NCBI GenBank assembly: GCA_019217005.1
Contig: JAHBNG010000006.1
Location: 186,001-250,000 of the forward strand
Length of the DNA stretch: 64,000 nt
Direction: 5' to 3'
DNA from: Chloroflexi bacterium TSY
GTDB taxonomy: Bacteria; Chloroflexota; Anaerolineae; Caldilineales; Caldilineaceae
A program made the translations under genes and the position numbers. Below are positions 1-8,449 of this stretch, in pieces (position 1 is the first letter of the stretch; the number at the start of each line of letters is the position of its first letter). The notes under the pieces were generated by a model. It did no database searches. It worked only from the letters and a program-made list of their open reading frames with translations, and was not told the DNA's origin.

Positions 1-87
1 ATGCTCCTTCTGAAGCAACCCAAAGCGCAAGACATTGCAACAAGCAATGGAGTTCAACATCAGAATGAGACGGTGATCGTTGAGTAG
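1..87 (+). CDS. 3' end of an unidentified gene cut by the window edge
   Basis: The first frame is open from base 1 to a TAG at 85-87 and would give at least 28 residues ending in ETVIVE. The stop codon overlaps the AGGAG ribosome-binding site of the next gene, a spacing typical of translationally coupled genes. I do not recognise the peptide and no domain can be named. It could be a chance open frame, because the start lies outside the window. Confidence 0.35.
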   Translation: MLLLKQPKAQDIATSNGVQHQNETVIVE

Positions 88-96
88 GAGTCTTCA

Positions 97-1011
97 ATGA
101 TGGGGTATCAATCGCAGTTTATTCATGATTTCGCTGCCGAAGCAAATAAGTCGGACCCAGAACCGGAACGGCTCGCTCTCTATATTGCTGGAATTGCATA
201 TCCTGATCTCGATGTTGATCTTTATCTGGATCTTCTGGACCAGATGGCGGCTCACGCAGCAAAGGAATTGCGAATGGATAAACCCGGTCTCCAACGCGCA
301 ACTCATTTCCTGACATTTTTCAATAAGGATCTCGAATTTGATGGCGATCGTCAAGATTATTACAATGCAGCCAATAGCTACTTAAATTGCGTGATGGAGC
401 GCCGTTGTGGACTTCCAATCATGCTAAGCTTGCTTTGCATGGCAATTGGCCGTCGACTTCGCGCCCATGGGATCAATTTGCAGATCGACGGGGTCGGTTT
501 GCCGCGCCACTTTATGGCACGTTATAAAGACGAAGATGGCGCTTGGTTGCTCGACCCATTTCACGGCGAAGTCTTGACAGAAAATGATGCTGCCTCATAT
601 CTTACACGTCTCTTGAAATATCCTGTTGTTTTGCCCACAAATGCACTCCAGCCTATATCAGCGACTGATTTGGCCTATCGTATCCTCATGAATTTACGCT
701 TCACGCATCTGGACGCAGGAAACTATCCAGAAACTCGTCAGATTCTGGATTATATGTTGCTATTGGATCCGTCAACCCCAGGGTTATTCAAAGAGCGAGG
801 ACTGATTCATTATCATTTTGAGCAATGGGACCGAGCTGCTCGTGATTTACGCCGGTACTTTTTTCTGAATGGTAATTTACTCTTCACAATGGGTATGATT
901 GATGAGCAGGGTGATAATATGAAGGCAGTGCACGAAGAACTCTCGAGAGAAGATCGGCAACTTTTACAGATCTTGGAAGAAGTTGAGGAAACGTGGATTC
1001 GATCAAACTAA
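97..1011 (+). CDS. SirB1-family transglutaminase-like protein with C-terminal TPR-like helices
   Basis: This 304-residue protein carries the SirB1/transglutaminase-like N-terminal region: around residues 105-150 the stretch ERRCGLPIMLSLLCMAIGRR is followed by a GVGLPRHFMAR-type segment, both hallmarks of the family. From about residue 195 on, helices resemble tetratricopeptide repeats (ETRQILDYMLLLDPSTPGLFKERGLIHY). The family is widespread but its biochemical role is unsettled, so a protease or scaffold function is only a guess. The start at 97 has AGGAG six bases upstream; a second in-frame ATG follows three bases later. It is likely cotranscribed with the partial gene before it. Confidence 0.85.
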   Translation: MMGYQSQFIHDFAAEANKSDPEPERLALYIAGIAYPDLDVDLYLDLLDQMAAHAAKELRMDKPGLQRATHFLTFFNKDLEFDGDRQDYYNAANSYLNCVMERRCGLPIMLSLLCMAIGRRLRAHGINLQIDGVGLPRHFMARYKDEDGAWLLDPFHGEVLTENDAASYLTRLLKYPVVLPTNALQPISATDLAYRILMNLRFTHLDAGNYPETRQILDYMLLLDPSTPGLFKERGLIHYHFEQWDRAARDLRRYFFLNGNLLFTMGMIDEQGDNMKAVHEELSREDRQLLQILEEVEETWIRSN

Positions 1012-1148
1012 ACTAAGCTCTGTAAACTACACATATAGAACTGTAAGCGTTCAGCTTGTCAGCCATCAGTTTATTCTCAGTCAGGGCCGTCGGTCCAAAA
1101 ATGAGTAGCTGACGGCTGAAATGCTGATAAGCTGAATAGCTACATAGA

Positions 1149-1225
1149 ACTTACGCAGAACCCTCTTGTACGGGCTTGATATATCAAGCCCGTACAAGAG
1201 AAGGCAAATCACATTGTGCGTAAGT
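1149..1225. repeat. 77-bp MITE-like element with a perfect 38-bp inner palindrome
   Basis: The ends ACTTACGCA (1149-1157) and TGCGTAAGT (1217-1225) are exact inverted repeats, and positions 1163-1200 form a perfect 38-bp palindrome with half-site CTCTTGTACGGGCTTGAT. Short elements with TTACGCA-type ends are commonly small non-autonomous relatives of IS5-like transposons; that relation is inference. It sits between the SirB1 gene and plsC and could also act as a transcription terminator, although no T-run follows the stem. Confidence 0.75.
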
Positions 1226-1248
1226 CCTAACTAGTTAGGAAGAGAGAC

Positions 1249-1920
1249 GTGCCCTTTCCAAGTGACGCAACATATTTTTGGACCTTTCTGCACTTTGTGG
1301 CCCGTTTTATCGTTGGTCCGATTCTTTGTACAATTGAGGTGCACAATCAGGAACATGTACCACGACGCGGTGGTTGTATTGTCGCGTCTAATCACTCAAT
1401 GGGTCCCGATTATGTTTTGCTCGGCTATGCTGCATCACGGCAAATTTACTACATGGCAAAAAGCGAGTCATTTGAGATCAATCCATGGCTCACTCGCTTT
1501 CTCCATGCAGTGGGCACATTTCCTATTCAACGTGGTCACAAAGATCGATTTGCTTTACAATCGGCGGTTGACCAAATCAAATCTGGACGCGCTGTGGGTA
1601 TGTTCCCAGAAGGAACGCGCAGTCGTACAGGAGTTTTGGGGAATGCCCGTTCCGGAACAACACGCATTGCCATGCAAACGGAAGCTCTTGTGGTACCAGC
1701 AGCAGTGATGAATAGCCATAAAGTTCTGAAACGCTTCCAGTATAAGCATCGACCTCACGTCATCGTACGCTTTGGTCCTCCTCTAATCCTCAAAGGTGAT
1801 CTGGAGGATCCAGCCGTTATACGAGATAACACAGATCGCATGATGTACGCCATTGCTGCCCTTTTGCCACCCAAATATCGCGGACCCTATCAAGTATCCA
1901 AAAATGACATTGATGAGTGA
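1249..1920 (+). CDS. plsC: 1-acyl-sn-glycerol-3-phosphate acyltransferase
   Basis: This 223-residue membrane-associated enzyme of phospholipid synthesis transfers an acyl group to lysophosphatidic acid. All family blocks are present: NHSMGPD at about residues 48-54 (the H-x4-D catalytic motif), GTFPIQRG at 89-96, FPEGTRSR at 119-126 (substrate phosphate binding), and a V-P-A-A-V block near 147. The length is normal for short PlsC proteins. Translation probably starts at the GTG at 1249, with AGGAAG about seven bases upstream. The gene converges on korB with only one base between the two stop codons. Confidence 0.9.
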   Translation: MPFPSDATYFWTFLHFVARFIVGPILCTIEVHNQEHVPRRGGCIVASNHSMGPDYVLLGYAASRQIYYMAKSESFEINPWLTRFLHAVGTFPIQRGHKDRFALQSAVDQIKSGRAVGMFPEGTRSRTGVLGNARSGTTRIAMQTEALVVPAAVMNSHKVLKRFQYKHRPHVIVRFGPPLILKGDLEDPAVIRDNTDRMMYAIAALLPPKYRGPYQVSKNDIDE

Positions 1921-1921
1921 T

Positions 1922-2968
1922 TTACATCGCTGCCATCACCTCTGCTAACGCCTCCCGGCTTGGGCGAGACTGCCTCTCTGACAAGTAAGCTAATGGAGTC
2001 TCAACCAAATTGAGCACCTCAATCAGGTTTGGATGATTGCCATCAATATAGAAGATACCTGTCATCAGTTTCTGTTCTCGGTGTGCGGCCTCTAGTGTCT
2101 TGTATGCTAACTCTTTATTCGAAGGATCGTAAGTTTCATCCAACTTCTTGAGCACAATCCACGAACCATCATGAAGCTGTACTTCTAGCTCATCATCATA
2201 CTCATCGATTTCGATCTCCTCGTATTCGGGAATGTAACTCAAATCATGCAATGGCTCTTGGTGCTCTTTGCCCCAACCATAGCTTTTGTTCGACGTGTCG
2301 TGATTGTTAAACGTCACGCATGGGCTTATAATATCGAGCACGGCCATGCCGCGGTGACTGAGAGCCGCGCGCAGCAGCGTTTCTACTTGTTTGGCATCTC
2401 CTGCAAAGCTGCGTGCCACGAAAGTTGCATTGGCAGCAAGCGCTTCCATGCATATATCCAAAGAAGGGAACTCATTTAGACCGGCATATTTGAGAAATTG
2501 ACCTTCGTCAGATGTTGCACTAAATTGACCTTTGGTCAGACCATAAACGCCATTGTTTTCCACTATATAGACCATGGGAAGGTTTCGACGTACAGCATGT
2601 TTAAATTGGCCAATGCCAATTGAGGCCGTGTCGCCATCTCCGCTGACCCCAACGGCTTTGACACTGCTGTTCGCGACCAATGCACCAGTTGTCACAGATG
2701 GCATACGCCCATGCACCGAGTTAAACCCATGACTCTGGCCTAGAAAGTAAGCGGGCGTTTTGCTACTACAGCCAATACCGCTCATCTTGATCACTTGTGT
2801 TTGATCTAAACCAGATTCCCAGACGGCATTGATGATACGCTGACTGATGCTATCATGCCCACAGCCTTTGCATAGAGTCGAGGGTCTGCCTTTATAGTCG
2901 TTTTTTGCATACCCTAATCGATTCACCTTGGGCATTCGCGGAGCAGCGGTTTTCTTTGCAATCGCCAT
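1922..2968 (-). CDS. korB: 2-oxoacid:ferredoxin oxidoreductase, beta (TPP-binding) subunit
   Basis: This 348-residue subunit binds thiamine diphosphate and, with the alpha/gamma subunit encoded just upstream, would decarboxylate a 2-oxoacid (probably 2-oxoglutarate) and reduce ferredoxin. Visible motifs are CKGCGH at 33-38, GIGCSSKTP at 64-72, and the TPP/Mg2+ signature GDGDTASIG from 110 to ENN at 137-139. No 4Fe-4S cluster domain is present, as expected for this subunit. Start ATG at 2968 has AAAGGAAT upstream. It follows korA after a 58-bp gap and is surely in the same operon. Substrate specificity cannot be read from the sequence. Confidence 0.9.
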   Translation of the reverse strand: MAIAKKTAAPRMPKVNRLGYAKNDYKGRPSTLCKGCGHDSISQRIINAVWESGLDQTQVIKMSGIGCSSKTPAYFLGQSHGFNSVHGRMPSVTTGALVANSSVKAVGVSGDGDTASIGIGQFKHAVRRNLPMVYIVENNGVYGLTKGQFSATSDEGQFLKYAGLNEFPSLDICMEALAANATFVARSFAGDAKQVETLLRAALSHRGMAVLDIISPCVTFNNHDTSNKSYGWGKEHQEPLHDLSYIPEYEEIEIDEYDDELEVQLHDGSWIVLKKLDETYDPSNKELAYKTLEAAHREQKLMTGIFYIDGNHPNLIEVLNLVETPLAYLSERQSRPSREALAEVMAAM

Positions 2969-3026
2969 AATTTAGATAATTCCTTTTCGTAGAAAGAATA
3001 AATGCAAACGAATCCTGTCTGACTGA

Positions 3027-4862
3027 TTATTCATCAACACGGTTCAAAATCGACTCAGCAATAAATCGGGCCGAAAGTGGAAGACCATCACATTTCGATG
3101 TCTGGACAAGACGCGGAGCCAATGCAGGCACTTCCAATTGCAAAATTTTGTGTAGCTGACCATTGAAATTATTTTCCACGACAAAAACGATCTCATGATC
3201 CGCAATAAAATCGCGCACGACATCACCAATGGGCAAACCTCGCAGTCGCAGATAACTCGTGACGATACCATGATCATGTAACCGATCCTGTGCTTCGAGA
3301 ACGGCAGGATGGTTGCTGCCTAAACTAATAATACCGACTTTTGCATCACGATGCTCGAGAATTTCAGGTTTAGGCATCAGGGAGCGGGCTGTTTCAAATT
3401 TGCGGGCCAGCCGCGCCATATTTTTCTCCCAATCATCTGCCCGTTCACTGTAGGTGGCATATTCATTATGGCCAGTACCACGAGCTAAATAGGCAGACAG
3501 TTTGTGTTTGTTGCCTGGAATCGTCCGGTACCCAATCCCATCCCCATCTACATCCACATAGCGTCCCCATCGTCCGCCCAACTCTTGAAGATCCTCCTCA
3601 CTCAACACTTTGCCTCGGTCCATGGGCTCTTCGGGATAATCATACGGATCGCTGATCCAGGCGTTCATCCCTAAATCTAGATCGCTAAGTACAAAGACCA
3701 GCGTTTGTAATCGTTCTGCCAGGTCAAAGGCTGTGCCCGCCATCTCAAAGCATTCTTTTGGTGTAGATGGGAACAATATGGGGTGTCGAGAGTCACCATG
3801 GCTTAGGTAATAGGCACTTTCGATATCGCTCTGGCAAGTACGTGTCGGTAAGCCCGTACTCGGCCCCATACGTTGGATATCCCAGATGACAGCCGGAACC
3901 TCAGCAAACTGTGAAAGGCCAGCAAATTCGGCCATCAGACTGATGCCAGGACCAGCCGTTGCCGTCATGGCGCGTGCACCGGCCCATCCAGCACCCAACA
4001 CCATACCGATTGCCGCCAATTCATCTTCGGCCTGGATAACAGCATATGTCGCCTTGCCTGTATCTGGATCTGTTCGTAACTTCGGGGCATATTTGTTGAC
4101 CGACTCGGCCAAACTAGAAGAAGGCGTAATGGGATACCAGGAGACCAGATTTACACCATTAAATAGTGCACCCAACGCAGCACTTGAATTTCCATCGATA
4201 AGGAGTTTTCCTTCATTGAAGCCGCTCATTTTTTCAACTCGATAAGGCTGGTCGTTTACGATGCTATCTGCAGCCCAGTCATAAGCGCTTTTGGCCATGC
4301 CCAGATTCATTTGAATCGGTTTAGTTTTTCCGCCAAAGTTCCATTCAAGCGCTGCTTCAATTTCCCACAGATCGATCTGCAGGAGATAGGCGAGCACACC
4401 GACATAAACAAAGTTAGCAACGTAGTTTTTCAGTGTATTTGGCAAATTGGCTGCTTTTACAAGATCTTTGACCGGCATCGCAAAATAGGTAACATCTTTG
4501 CGATGATCGGCGATTGGCAGTGTGTCGTCATAGAGGATGATGCCGCCAGGTACCGTTGTTTCCATGTCTTCAGCGACAGTTGCGCCATTCATACAAATGG
4601 TCACCTCCATCCCTTCACGGCGCGCAAGATAACCATCTTTGCTCAACCGAATCTGGAACCATGTCGGCAATCCTTGAATGTTGCTGGGGAATAAGTTCTT
4701 GCCTGTCACGGGGATGCCCATCTTAAATAGTGAGCGAATGAGAACATTGTTACTTGTTTGGCTACCAGTTCCATTGGCTGTTGCTACATTGATATTAAAA
4801 TCATTGACAATCAGTTGCGGTTCCACCAAATAGACTGGCGCTTCTTGCACAAATACAGTCAT
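3027..4862 (-). CDS. korA: 2-oxoacid:ferredoxin oxidoreductase, fused gamma/alpha subunit
   Basis: This 611-residue protein joins the gamma domain (residues about 20-200, with GTGSQTSNN near 31 and GLPTWFQIR near 65) to the alpha, pyrimidine-binding domain (from about 225, with the conserved YPITPSSSLAE segment). The C-terminal part (VVENNFNGQLHKIL) is domain II that recognises the cofactor and substrate. This fusion is the usual form of KorA in bacteria that use the reductive or anaerobic TCA step. Start ATG at 4862 is preceded by GAGGTAAATAA. gntR lies 165 bp upstream on the same strand and may regulate the operon. Confidence 0.9.
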   Translation of the reverse strand: MTVFVQEAPVYLVEPQLIVNDFNINVATANGTGSQTSNNVLIRSLFKMGIPVTGKNLFPSNIQGLPTWFQIRLSKDGYLARREGMEVTICMNGATVAEDMETTVPGGIILYDDTLPIADHRKDVTYFAMPVKDLVKAANLPNTLKNYVANFVYVGVLAYLLQIDLWEIEAALEWNFGGKTKPIQMNLGMAKSAYDWAADSIVNDQPYRVEKMSGFNEGKLLIDGNSSAALGALFNGVNLVSWYPITPSSSLAESVNKYAPKLRTDPDTGKATYAVIQAEDELAAIGMVLGAGWAGARAMTATAGPGISLMAEFAGLSQFAEVPAVIWDIQRMGPSTGLPTRTCQSDIESAYYLSHGDSRHPILFPSTPKECFEMAGTAFDLAERLQTLVFVLSDLDLGMNAWISDPYDYPEEPMDRGKVLSEEDLQELGGRWGRYVDVDGDGIGYRTIPGNKHKLSAYLARGTGHNEYATYSERADDWEKNMARLARKFETARSLMPKPEILEHRDAKVGIISLGSNHPAVLEAQDRLHDHGIVTSYLRLRGLPIGDVVRDFIADHEIVFVVENNFNGQLHKILQLEVPALAPRLVQTSKCDGLPLSARFIAESILNRVDE

Positions 4863-5027
4863 TTATTTACCTCAGATTCTTTGTAGTCATCAGTCGAAAT
4901 TATGCAACGCACGATTTTACTGCCGATGATAATAAAGTCTTGCACAGTTTTCGAAGATGAGCTATTCTCAATACAACGTAAACTTTGTTTACAGAATACT
5001 GAATAATTTCGATGAAAAATTCCGATT

Positions 5028-5723
5028 CTATTTATTCGCATACATACGCGTCTCGACTGACGTACCATGGCTGCTCAACAACTTCATATGTTCGATCAAT
5101 AGCTTCCTCCCAAGACAAAATTCTGCAGAGCAGATCGCATGAACGATCTGTTCATGATAGTGCCATACCTCTTTTAAATAAGCATAGTCAGCATAAGTAT
5201 TTAATTCTACTGCTTCGTAGGCATCCCAATAGGCTTCTAATAATCCAATGACAAACGGATTGTCGAGTCTGCAAAAGATATGAAGGTGCAGCTCACGATG
5301 TTCCTTATGTGGTATTTCGATGCGTGGTTGGAGAAGTTTTGTCTGTGCCGACGCTATCAAGCTTAGCAAGTGTTGTTTATCATGTTCTGTGAGCAAGATA
5401 ACAGCTTCATCCCAATAGGCTGTTTCTAAATGGACGCGCAAGCTGCTAAAGGCATCAAAGTTCGACCGATCAATGGCGAGGGCGGTGAGCAGGCTCAAAC
5501 GAACAGCGGGGGAAAAGCTATACTCAGTCCGCATAATTCCACGGCGTGGTTTCGCATCAACAAGACCAAGCATCCGTGCAACCTCAAACTGCTCGCGAAG
5601 CTTTCCCAAACTGACACCAAGCTCTGTACTCAGTTCGTTGAAGGAGGGGAGACGTTCTCCAGGCTGAATCTTACATTCAAGCAGGTAGTTTAAGAACTCA
5701 GAATTGATGCGAGATTTAAACAC
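5028..5723 (-). CDS. GntR-family transcriptional regulator (FadR/FCD type)
   Basis: This 231-residue DNA-binding regulator has an N-terminal winged helix (residues 15-65, LQPGERLP-like segment IQPGERLPSFNELSTELGVS) followed by an all-helical FCD ligand-binding domain with histidines that normally bind a metal (HKEHRELHLHIF, then HEQIVHAI). Such proteins answer to small organic acids. It precedes korA on the same strand, so control of the kor operon by an organic acid is a reasonable inference. The only good start in frame is GTG at 5723, with no clear ribosome-binding site. A palindromic repeat begins only 22 bp upstream, so the native promoter may have been replaced. Confidence 0.8.
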   Translation of the reverse strand: MFKSRINSEFLNYLLECKIQPGERLPSFNELSTELGVSLGKLREQFEVARMLGLVDAKPRRGIMRTEYSFSPAVRLSLLTALAIDRSNFDAFSSLRVHLETAYWDEAVILLTEHDKQHLLSLIASAQTKLLQPRIEIPHKEHRELHLHIFCRLDNPFVIGLLEAYWDAYEAVELNTYADYAYLKEVWHYHEQIVHAICSAEFCLGRKLLIEHMKLLSSHGTSVETRMYANK

Positions 5724-5745
5724 AAATAGATCTCAAAAATATTGG

Positions 5746-5820
5746 GTGTGTACCACAAAGTGCGTAAAGGGAGCAGGCTCTCTGACTGAGCGATCTGCAT
5801 TTACACACTGTGGGACACAC
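5746..5820. repeat. 75-bp palindromic repeat, family P1, copy A
   Basis: GTGTGTACCACAAAGTGCG at the left pairs with TTACACACTGTGGGACACAC at the right. The centre carries CTCTCTGACTGAG. Three more copies occur at 6024-6099, 17849-17923 and 31561-31640. It lies just upstream of the gntR start, where promoter signals would be expected. Confidence 0.8.
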
Positions 5821-6023
5821 CGCCAAAATGTTCAACTAAATAATTTTCCTATAATCAGTAGACAGCAATCGTTAAATTCTTCACTTCGTGGGTGCGATGC
5901 ATCCACGCGTGGATAGAGTGGTACGATTTTCACCTACTGACTCTTCAGAATAATCCGATCATTCAGAATAATCATAATATTAACAAGCCGTTAAATCTGT
6001 GAGCATGCGCACTATTGCTTTGG

Positions 6024-6099
6024 GTGGTATACCGCACAGTATGTAAATGGCCATCTCTCAGTCAGAGAATCGGCTGCATTTACACACTTTGGGACACAC
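6024..6099. repeat. palindromic repeat, family P1, copy B
   Basis: A diverged copy of the 5746-5820 element: GTGGTATACCGCACAGTATG at the left and TTTACACACTTTGGGACACAC-type bases at the right, with CTCTCAGTCAGAG at the centre. Two copies thus flank about 200 bp of the gntR/LLM intergenic region. Confidence 0.7.
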
Positions 6100-6294
6100 T
6101 CTCTTTTTTTTCTGATTTCACTTAGAGTTGATTTTGAACAACCCATTTGGAAACATGGTATACTGACACGAATTGCCGATGTGAGCTGCGTGAATAGATG
6201 AATGGCATATGGTGCCCATTTCGTGGTTGGAGACTTGGGATCAGGCTACTGCTTCCTATAAAACCTCCAATTGTATGCTGAACTGATAGAGAAG

Positions 6295-6373
6295 TCACTT
6301 AAACTTCGTACATTCATTGTCTCTTTCACTCTGAGAGATTTCGGCATGATTGTACGAAGTTTAAATAATGTGA
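6295..6373. repeat. palindromic repeat, family P2, copy 1
   Basis: TCACTTAAACTTCGTACA at the left is matched by TGTACGAAGTTTAA at the right, with ATAATGTGA beyond it. The middle contains CTCTGAGAG. The same end sequence CACTTAAACTTCG recurs in an element at 52651-52722. It lies 40 bp upstream of the LLM oxidoreductase start. Confidence 0.7.
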
Positions 6374-6412
6374 CTATGAGAACAACAACTGAACCGATGC
6401 GAAGAACCAATC

Positions 6413-7357
6413 ATGACTGACTTGAAATTTGGTTGGCATATGCACTCATTCCCTGTCGATGGTAGCGATGGACCAACCTTTATGGAGCAGATCCATACCA
6501 CCATGCAGGTGCTTCATCCCCACTTTAAATCTGTCTGGGTCGACGATCATATGATGCCTTGGGCTCCCTGGCAATCAAATGATACACCCTATCTCGAATG
6601 TATCGGCACGATTGCTTACTTTGCCGGTGCTTATCCTGATCTACAGTTTGGGGCTAGCGTTCTCTGTCAATCTTACCGCAATCCCGCTTTGCTGGCCAAG
6701 ACGGTTGCAAACCTGCAGCTCATCACGGGCAATCGCGTTCTCTTTGGAATTGGAGCAGGTTGGATGGACGAAGAATACCTTGCCTATAATTGGGATTTCC
6801 CAAAGCCGTCGGTGCGCATTGCTCAGATGGTCGAAACAATCGAGATTTGCCAGAAACTCTGGACCGAAGCACCTGCAACCTATGAGGGCAATTACTACCG
6901 CATTAAAGATGCCTATTGCGAGCCACGTCCCGACCCGATACCTTCAATTTTGATTGGTGGAGGAGGGGAAAAACTCACGCTTCGCGCTGTGGCGCAATAT
7001 GCGGATATGTGGAATTTGCCTGGCGCAAGCTATGAAGTTTATACACACAAACTCAATGTACTGCGTCAGCATTGCGAAGCCGTCGGCCGCAACTATAATG
7101 AGATTGTCAAAACTTGGTCTGTAGAGGCAATTGCTCTGGCGGAAACTGAAGCCGAAGCCCAGCGTATTGCTGATGCATCTCCATACAATAAGCATCCGGT
7201 GGTTGGAACACCGGAGCAAGTTGCGGAAAAGCTTCAAGCCTATGTTGATGTGGGCGTTACCTATCTGATTGTGCGCTTGATCGATTTCCCAAAAACAGAC
7301 GGTATCGAACTCTTCGTGGAAGAAGTGATGCCACGATTAACATCATCTGGAAGCTGA
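6413..7357 (+). CDS. LLM-class, probably F420-dependent, oxidoreductase
   Basis: This 314-residue protein is a luciferase-like TIM barrel. Diagnostic segments are the early strand FGWHMHSF, the catalytic/substrate WVDDHMM, LFGIGAGWMDEEY near residue 119 and the cofactor-phosphate segment SILIGGGGEK near 180. Family members use reduced F420 or FMN to reduce or oxygenate small molecules; the exact substrate is unknown. It starts at ATG 6413 with only a weak purine-rich site upstream. The next gene is a TIM-barrel isomerase 180 bp downstream, suggesting a small catabolic unit. Confidence 0.85.
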   Translation: MTDLKFGWHMHSFPVDGSDGPTFMEQIHTTMQVLHPHFKSVWVDDHMMPWAPWQSNDTPYLECIGTIAYFAGAYPDLQFGASVLCQSYRNPALLAKTVANLQLITGNRVLFGIGAGWMDEEYLAYNWDFPKPSVRIAQMVETIEICQKLWTEAPATYEGNYYRIKDAYCEPRPDPIPSILIGGGGEKLTLRAVAQYADMWNLPGASYEVYTHKLNVLRQHCEAVGRNYNEIVKTWSVEAIALAETEAEAQRIADASPYNKHPVVGTPEQVAEKLQAYVDVGVTYLIVRLIDFPKTDGIELFVEEVMPRLTSSGS

Positions 7358-7397
7358 TATCGTAATCTATATGATGCTAGTTGATTGGTGCGCAAAT

Positions 7398-7488
7398 TGT
7401 AGGTCACTTCTCTGAAGCGACAAGCATAAAGAACGCCTATTCTTCACTTGAAATTTTGACGTTTGTCCCGCCAGAGACGGGACCTACA
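7398..7488. repeat. degenerate 91-bp inverted repeat with inner hairpin
   Basis: TGTAGGTC at 7398-7405 pairs with GACCTACA at 7481-7488, and a short hairpin GTCCCG-n7-CGGGAC lies at 7465-7483. The arms are short and the interior is asymmetric, so this may be an eroded MITE or chance. Confidence 0.4.
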
Positions 7489-7537
7489 TTTATTCGTGAA
7501 AACTTTGATTATACAGTGCATGAGGAGAGGCGATAGC

Positions 7538-8359
7538 ATGAAAAAACTTCCATTCGTTGGCGCTGCGATGCAGATTAAAGCACTGCCCCAACATGCAGAT
7601 TGGCTCATTGAAAACCAGCGCGATCTAGAAATCCAGGATGCTTTGAGCCCCGAAGTTCTAGATAGCGACTGGCGGCATCTCGTGAAGGAAGCCCGTGCTG
7701 CCCTAGACGGCTATACGGGTCGAATGGGTGTACATGGTCCCTTTTTGGGGTTAACGATCATGAGTAAGGATCCCAAGATGCGTGCTTTGGTGGTCGACCG
7801 TTTTCAACAATCTTTGGACTTTGGTGCTGAGTTGGGCGCGACACATATGGTGGTGCATAGTCCATTTGCATTCTTTGGAAGTCCTTTCCATCCCCATTCT
7901 GTTAAACATGGCCTGACTACACAAATTGCCGAAACGCGTAATACGTTTGATCCGATCGTAGCCGCGGCTGAAAAGATTGGCTGTATCCTCGTCTTGGAAA
8001 ACATCTATGACACCAATCCCGCAGCGTTACGAGCACTTGTTGAGGCATATGACTCTCCCTATGTGCGCCGGAGCTTGGATGTAGGGCACGCATTTGTCAA
8101 ACATGCTTACGGCGGCGGCCCGACACCCGATTTATGGGTTCTTGAAGCGGGCAAATTTCTTGCTCATCTTCACTTACAGGACACAGATGGCGAATTGGAT
8201 CGACATTGGATGCCCGGCAAAGGAAACATTAACTGGTATGCATTATTTGAAGCATTAAAGACTCTGGAACAAAATCCACGATTGATTCTAGAATTGCGCA
8301 ATGATGGCGAAATCGAACTAGCTGCAAATTGGTTGGCTGAACAGGGGCTAGCACGATAA
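7538..8359 (+). CDS. sugar phosphate isomerase/epimerase-like TIM-barrel protein
   Basis: This 273-residue AP-endonuclease-2/xylose-isomerase-like barrel has metal-binding segments in the right order: MGVHGPFLG near 65, HMVVHSPFAFFG near 104, ILVLENIYD near 152, RRSLDVGHAF near 180, HLHLQDTDGELDRHWMPGKGNINW near 211, and a final LILELRN. Family enzymes isomerise or epimerise ketoses, inososes or related sugars; the substrate cannot be told. The ATG at 7538 is chosen because GAGGAGAGG lies 8-16 bases upstream. Its TAA stop (8357-8359) is formed by the edge of the palindromic element that follows. Confidence 0.8.
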   Translation: MKKLPFVGAAMQIKALPQHADWLIENQRDLEIQDALSPEVLDSDWRHLVKEARAALDGYTGRMGVHGPFLGLTIMSKDPKMRALVVDRFQQSLDFGAELGATHMVVHSPFAFFGSPFHPHSVKHGLTTQIAETRNTFDPIVAAAEKIGCILVLENIYDTNPAALRALVEAYDSPYVRRSLDVGHAFVKHAYGGGPTPDLWVLEAGKFLAHLHLQDTDGELDRHWMPGKGNINWYALFEALKTLEQNPRLILELRNDGEIELAANWLAEQGLAR

Positions 8360-8443
8360 GCGCTGATCCGAAAAGCTCTGTGACCGTGCATTCTTATGCG
8401 AGAAGTTAGTCAGACTCACAACCACTTTTCGGATAGGTTCTAA
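8357..8443. mobile_element. 87-bp MITE, family P3, copy 1 (overlaps a stop codon)
   Basis: The ends TAAGCGCTGATCCGAAAAG and CTTTTCGGATAGGTTCTAA are imperfect inverted repeats. Copies at 24411-24510 and 54563-54649 share the ends and the internal CACAACCACTTTTCGGAT. The first three bases are the stop codon of the isomerase gene, as if the element had inserted at the TA of that codon. The bounding TA hints at IS630/Tc1-type mobilisation, which is inference. Confidence 0.8.
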
Positions 8444-8449
8444 ATTACA

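Larger units (their letters stand above)
5821..6412. other. gene-free region between divergent gntR and LLM oxidoreductase genes
   Basis: No open frame with a ribosome-binding site is visible in these 592 bases. The region holds two palindromic repeats annotated separately (6024-6099 and 6295-6373). Around 6134-6165 there is TTGAAC followed after 19 bases by TATACT, which could be a promoter reading towards the LLM gene, but the spacing is not ideal. The rest shows nothing I can name. Confidence 0.5.

Noticed and set aside
4859..5068. Small open frame between korA and gntR on the minus strand
   Set aside because: It overlaps both neighbours, has no ribosome-binding site, and its composition is non-protein-like.
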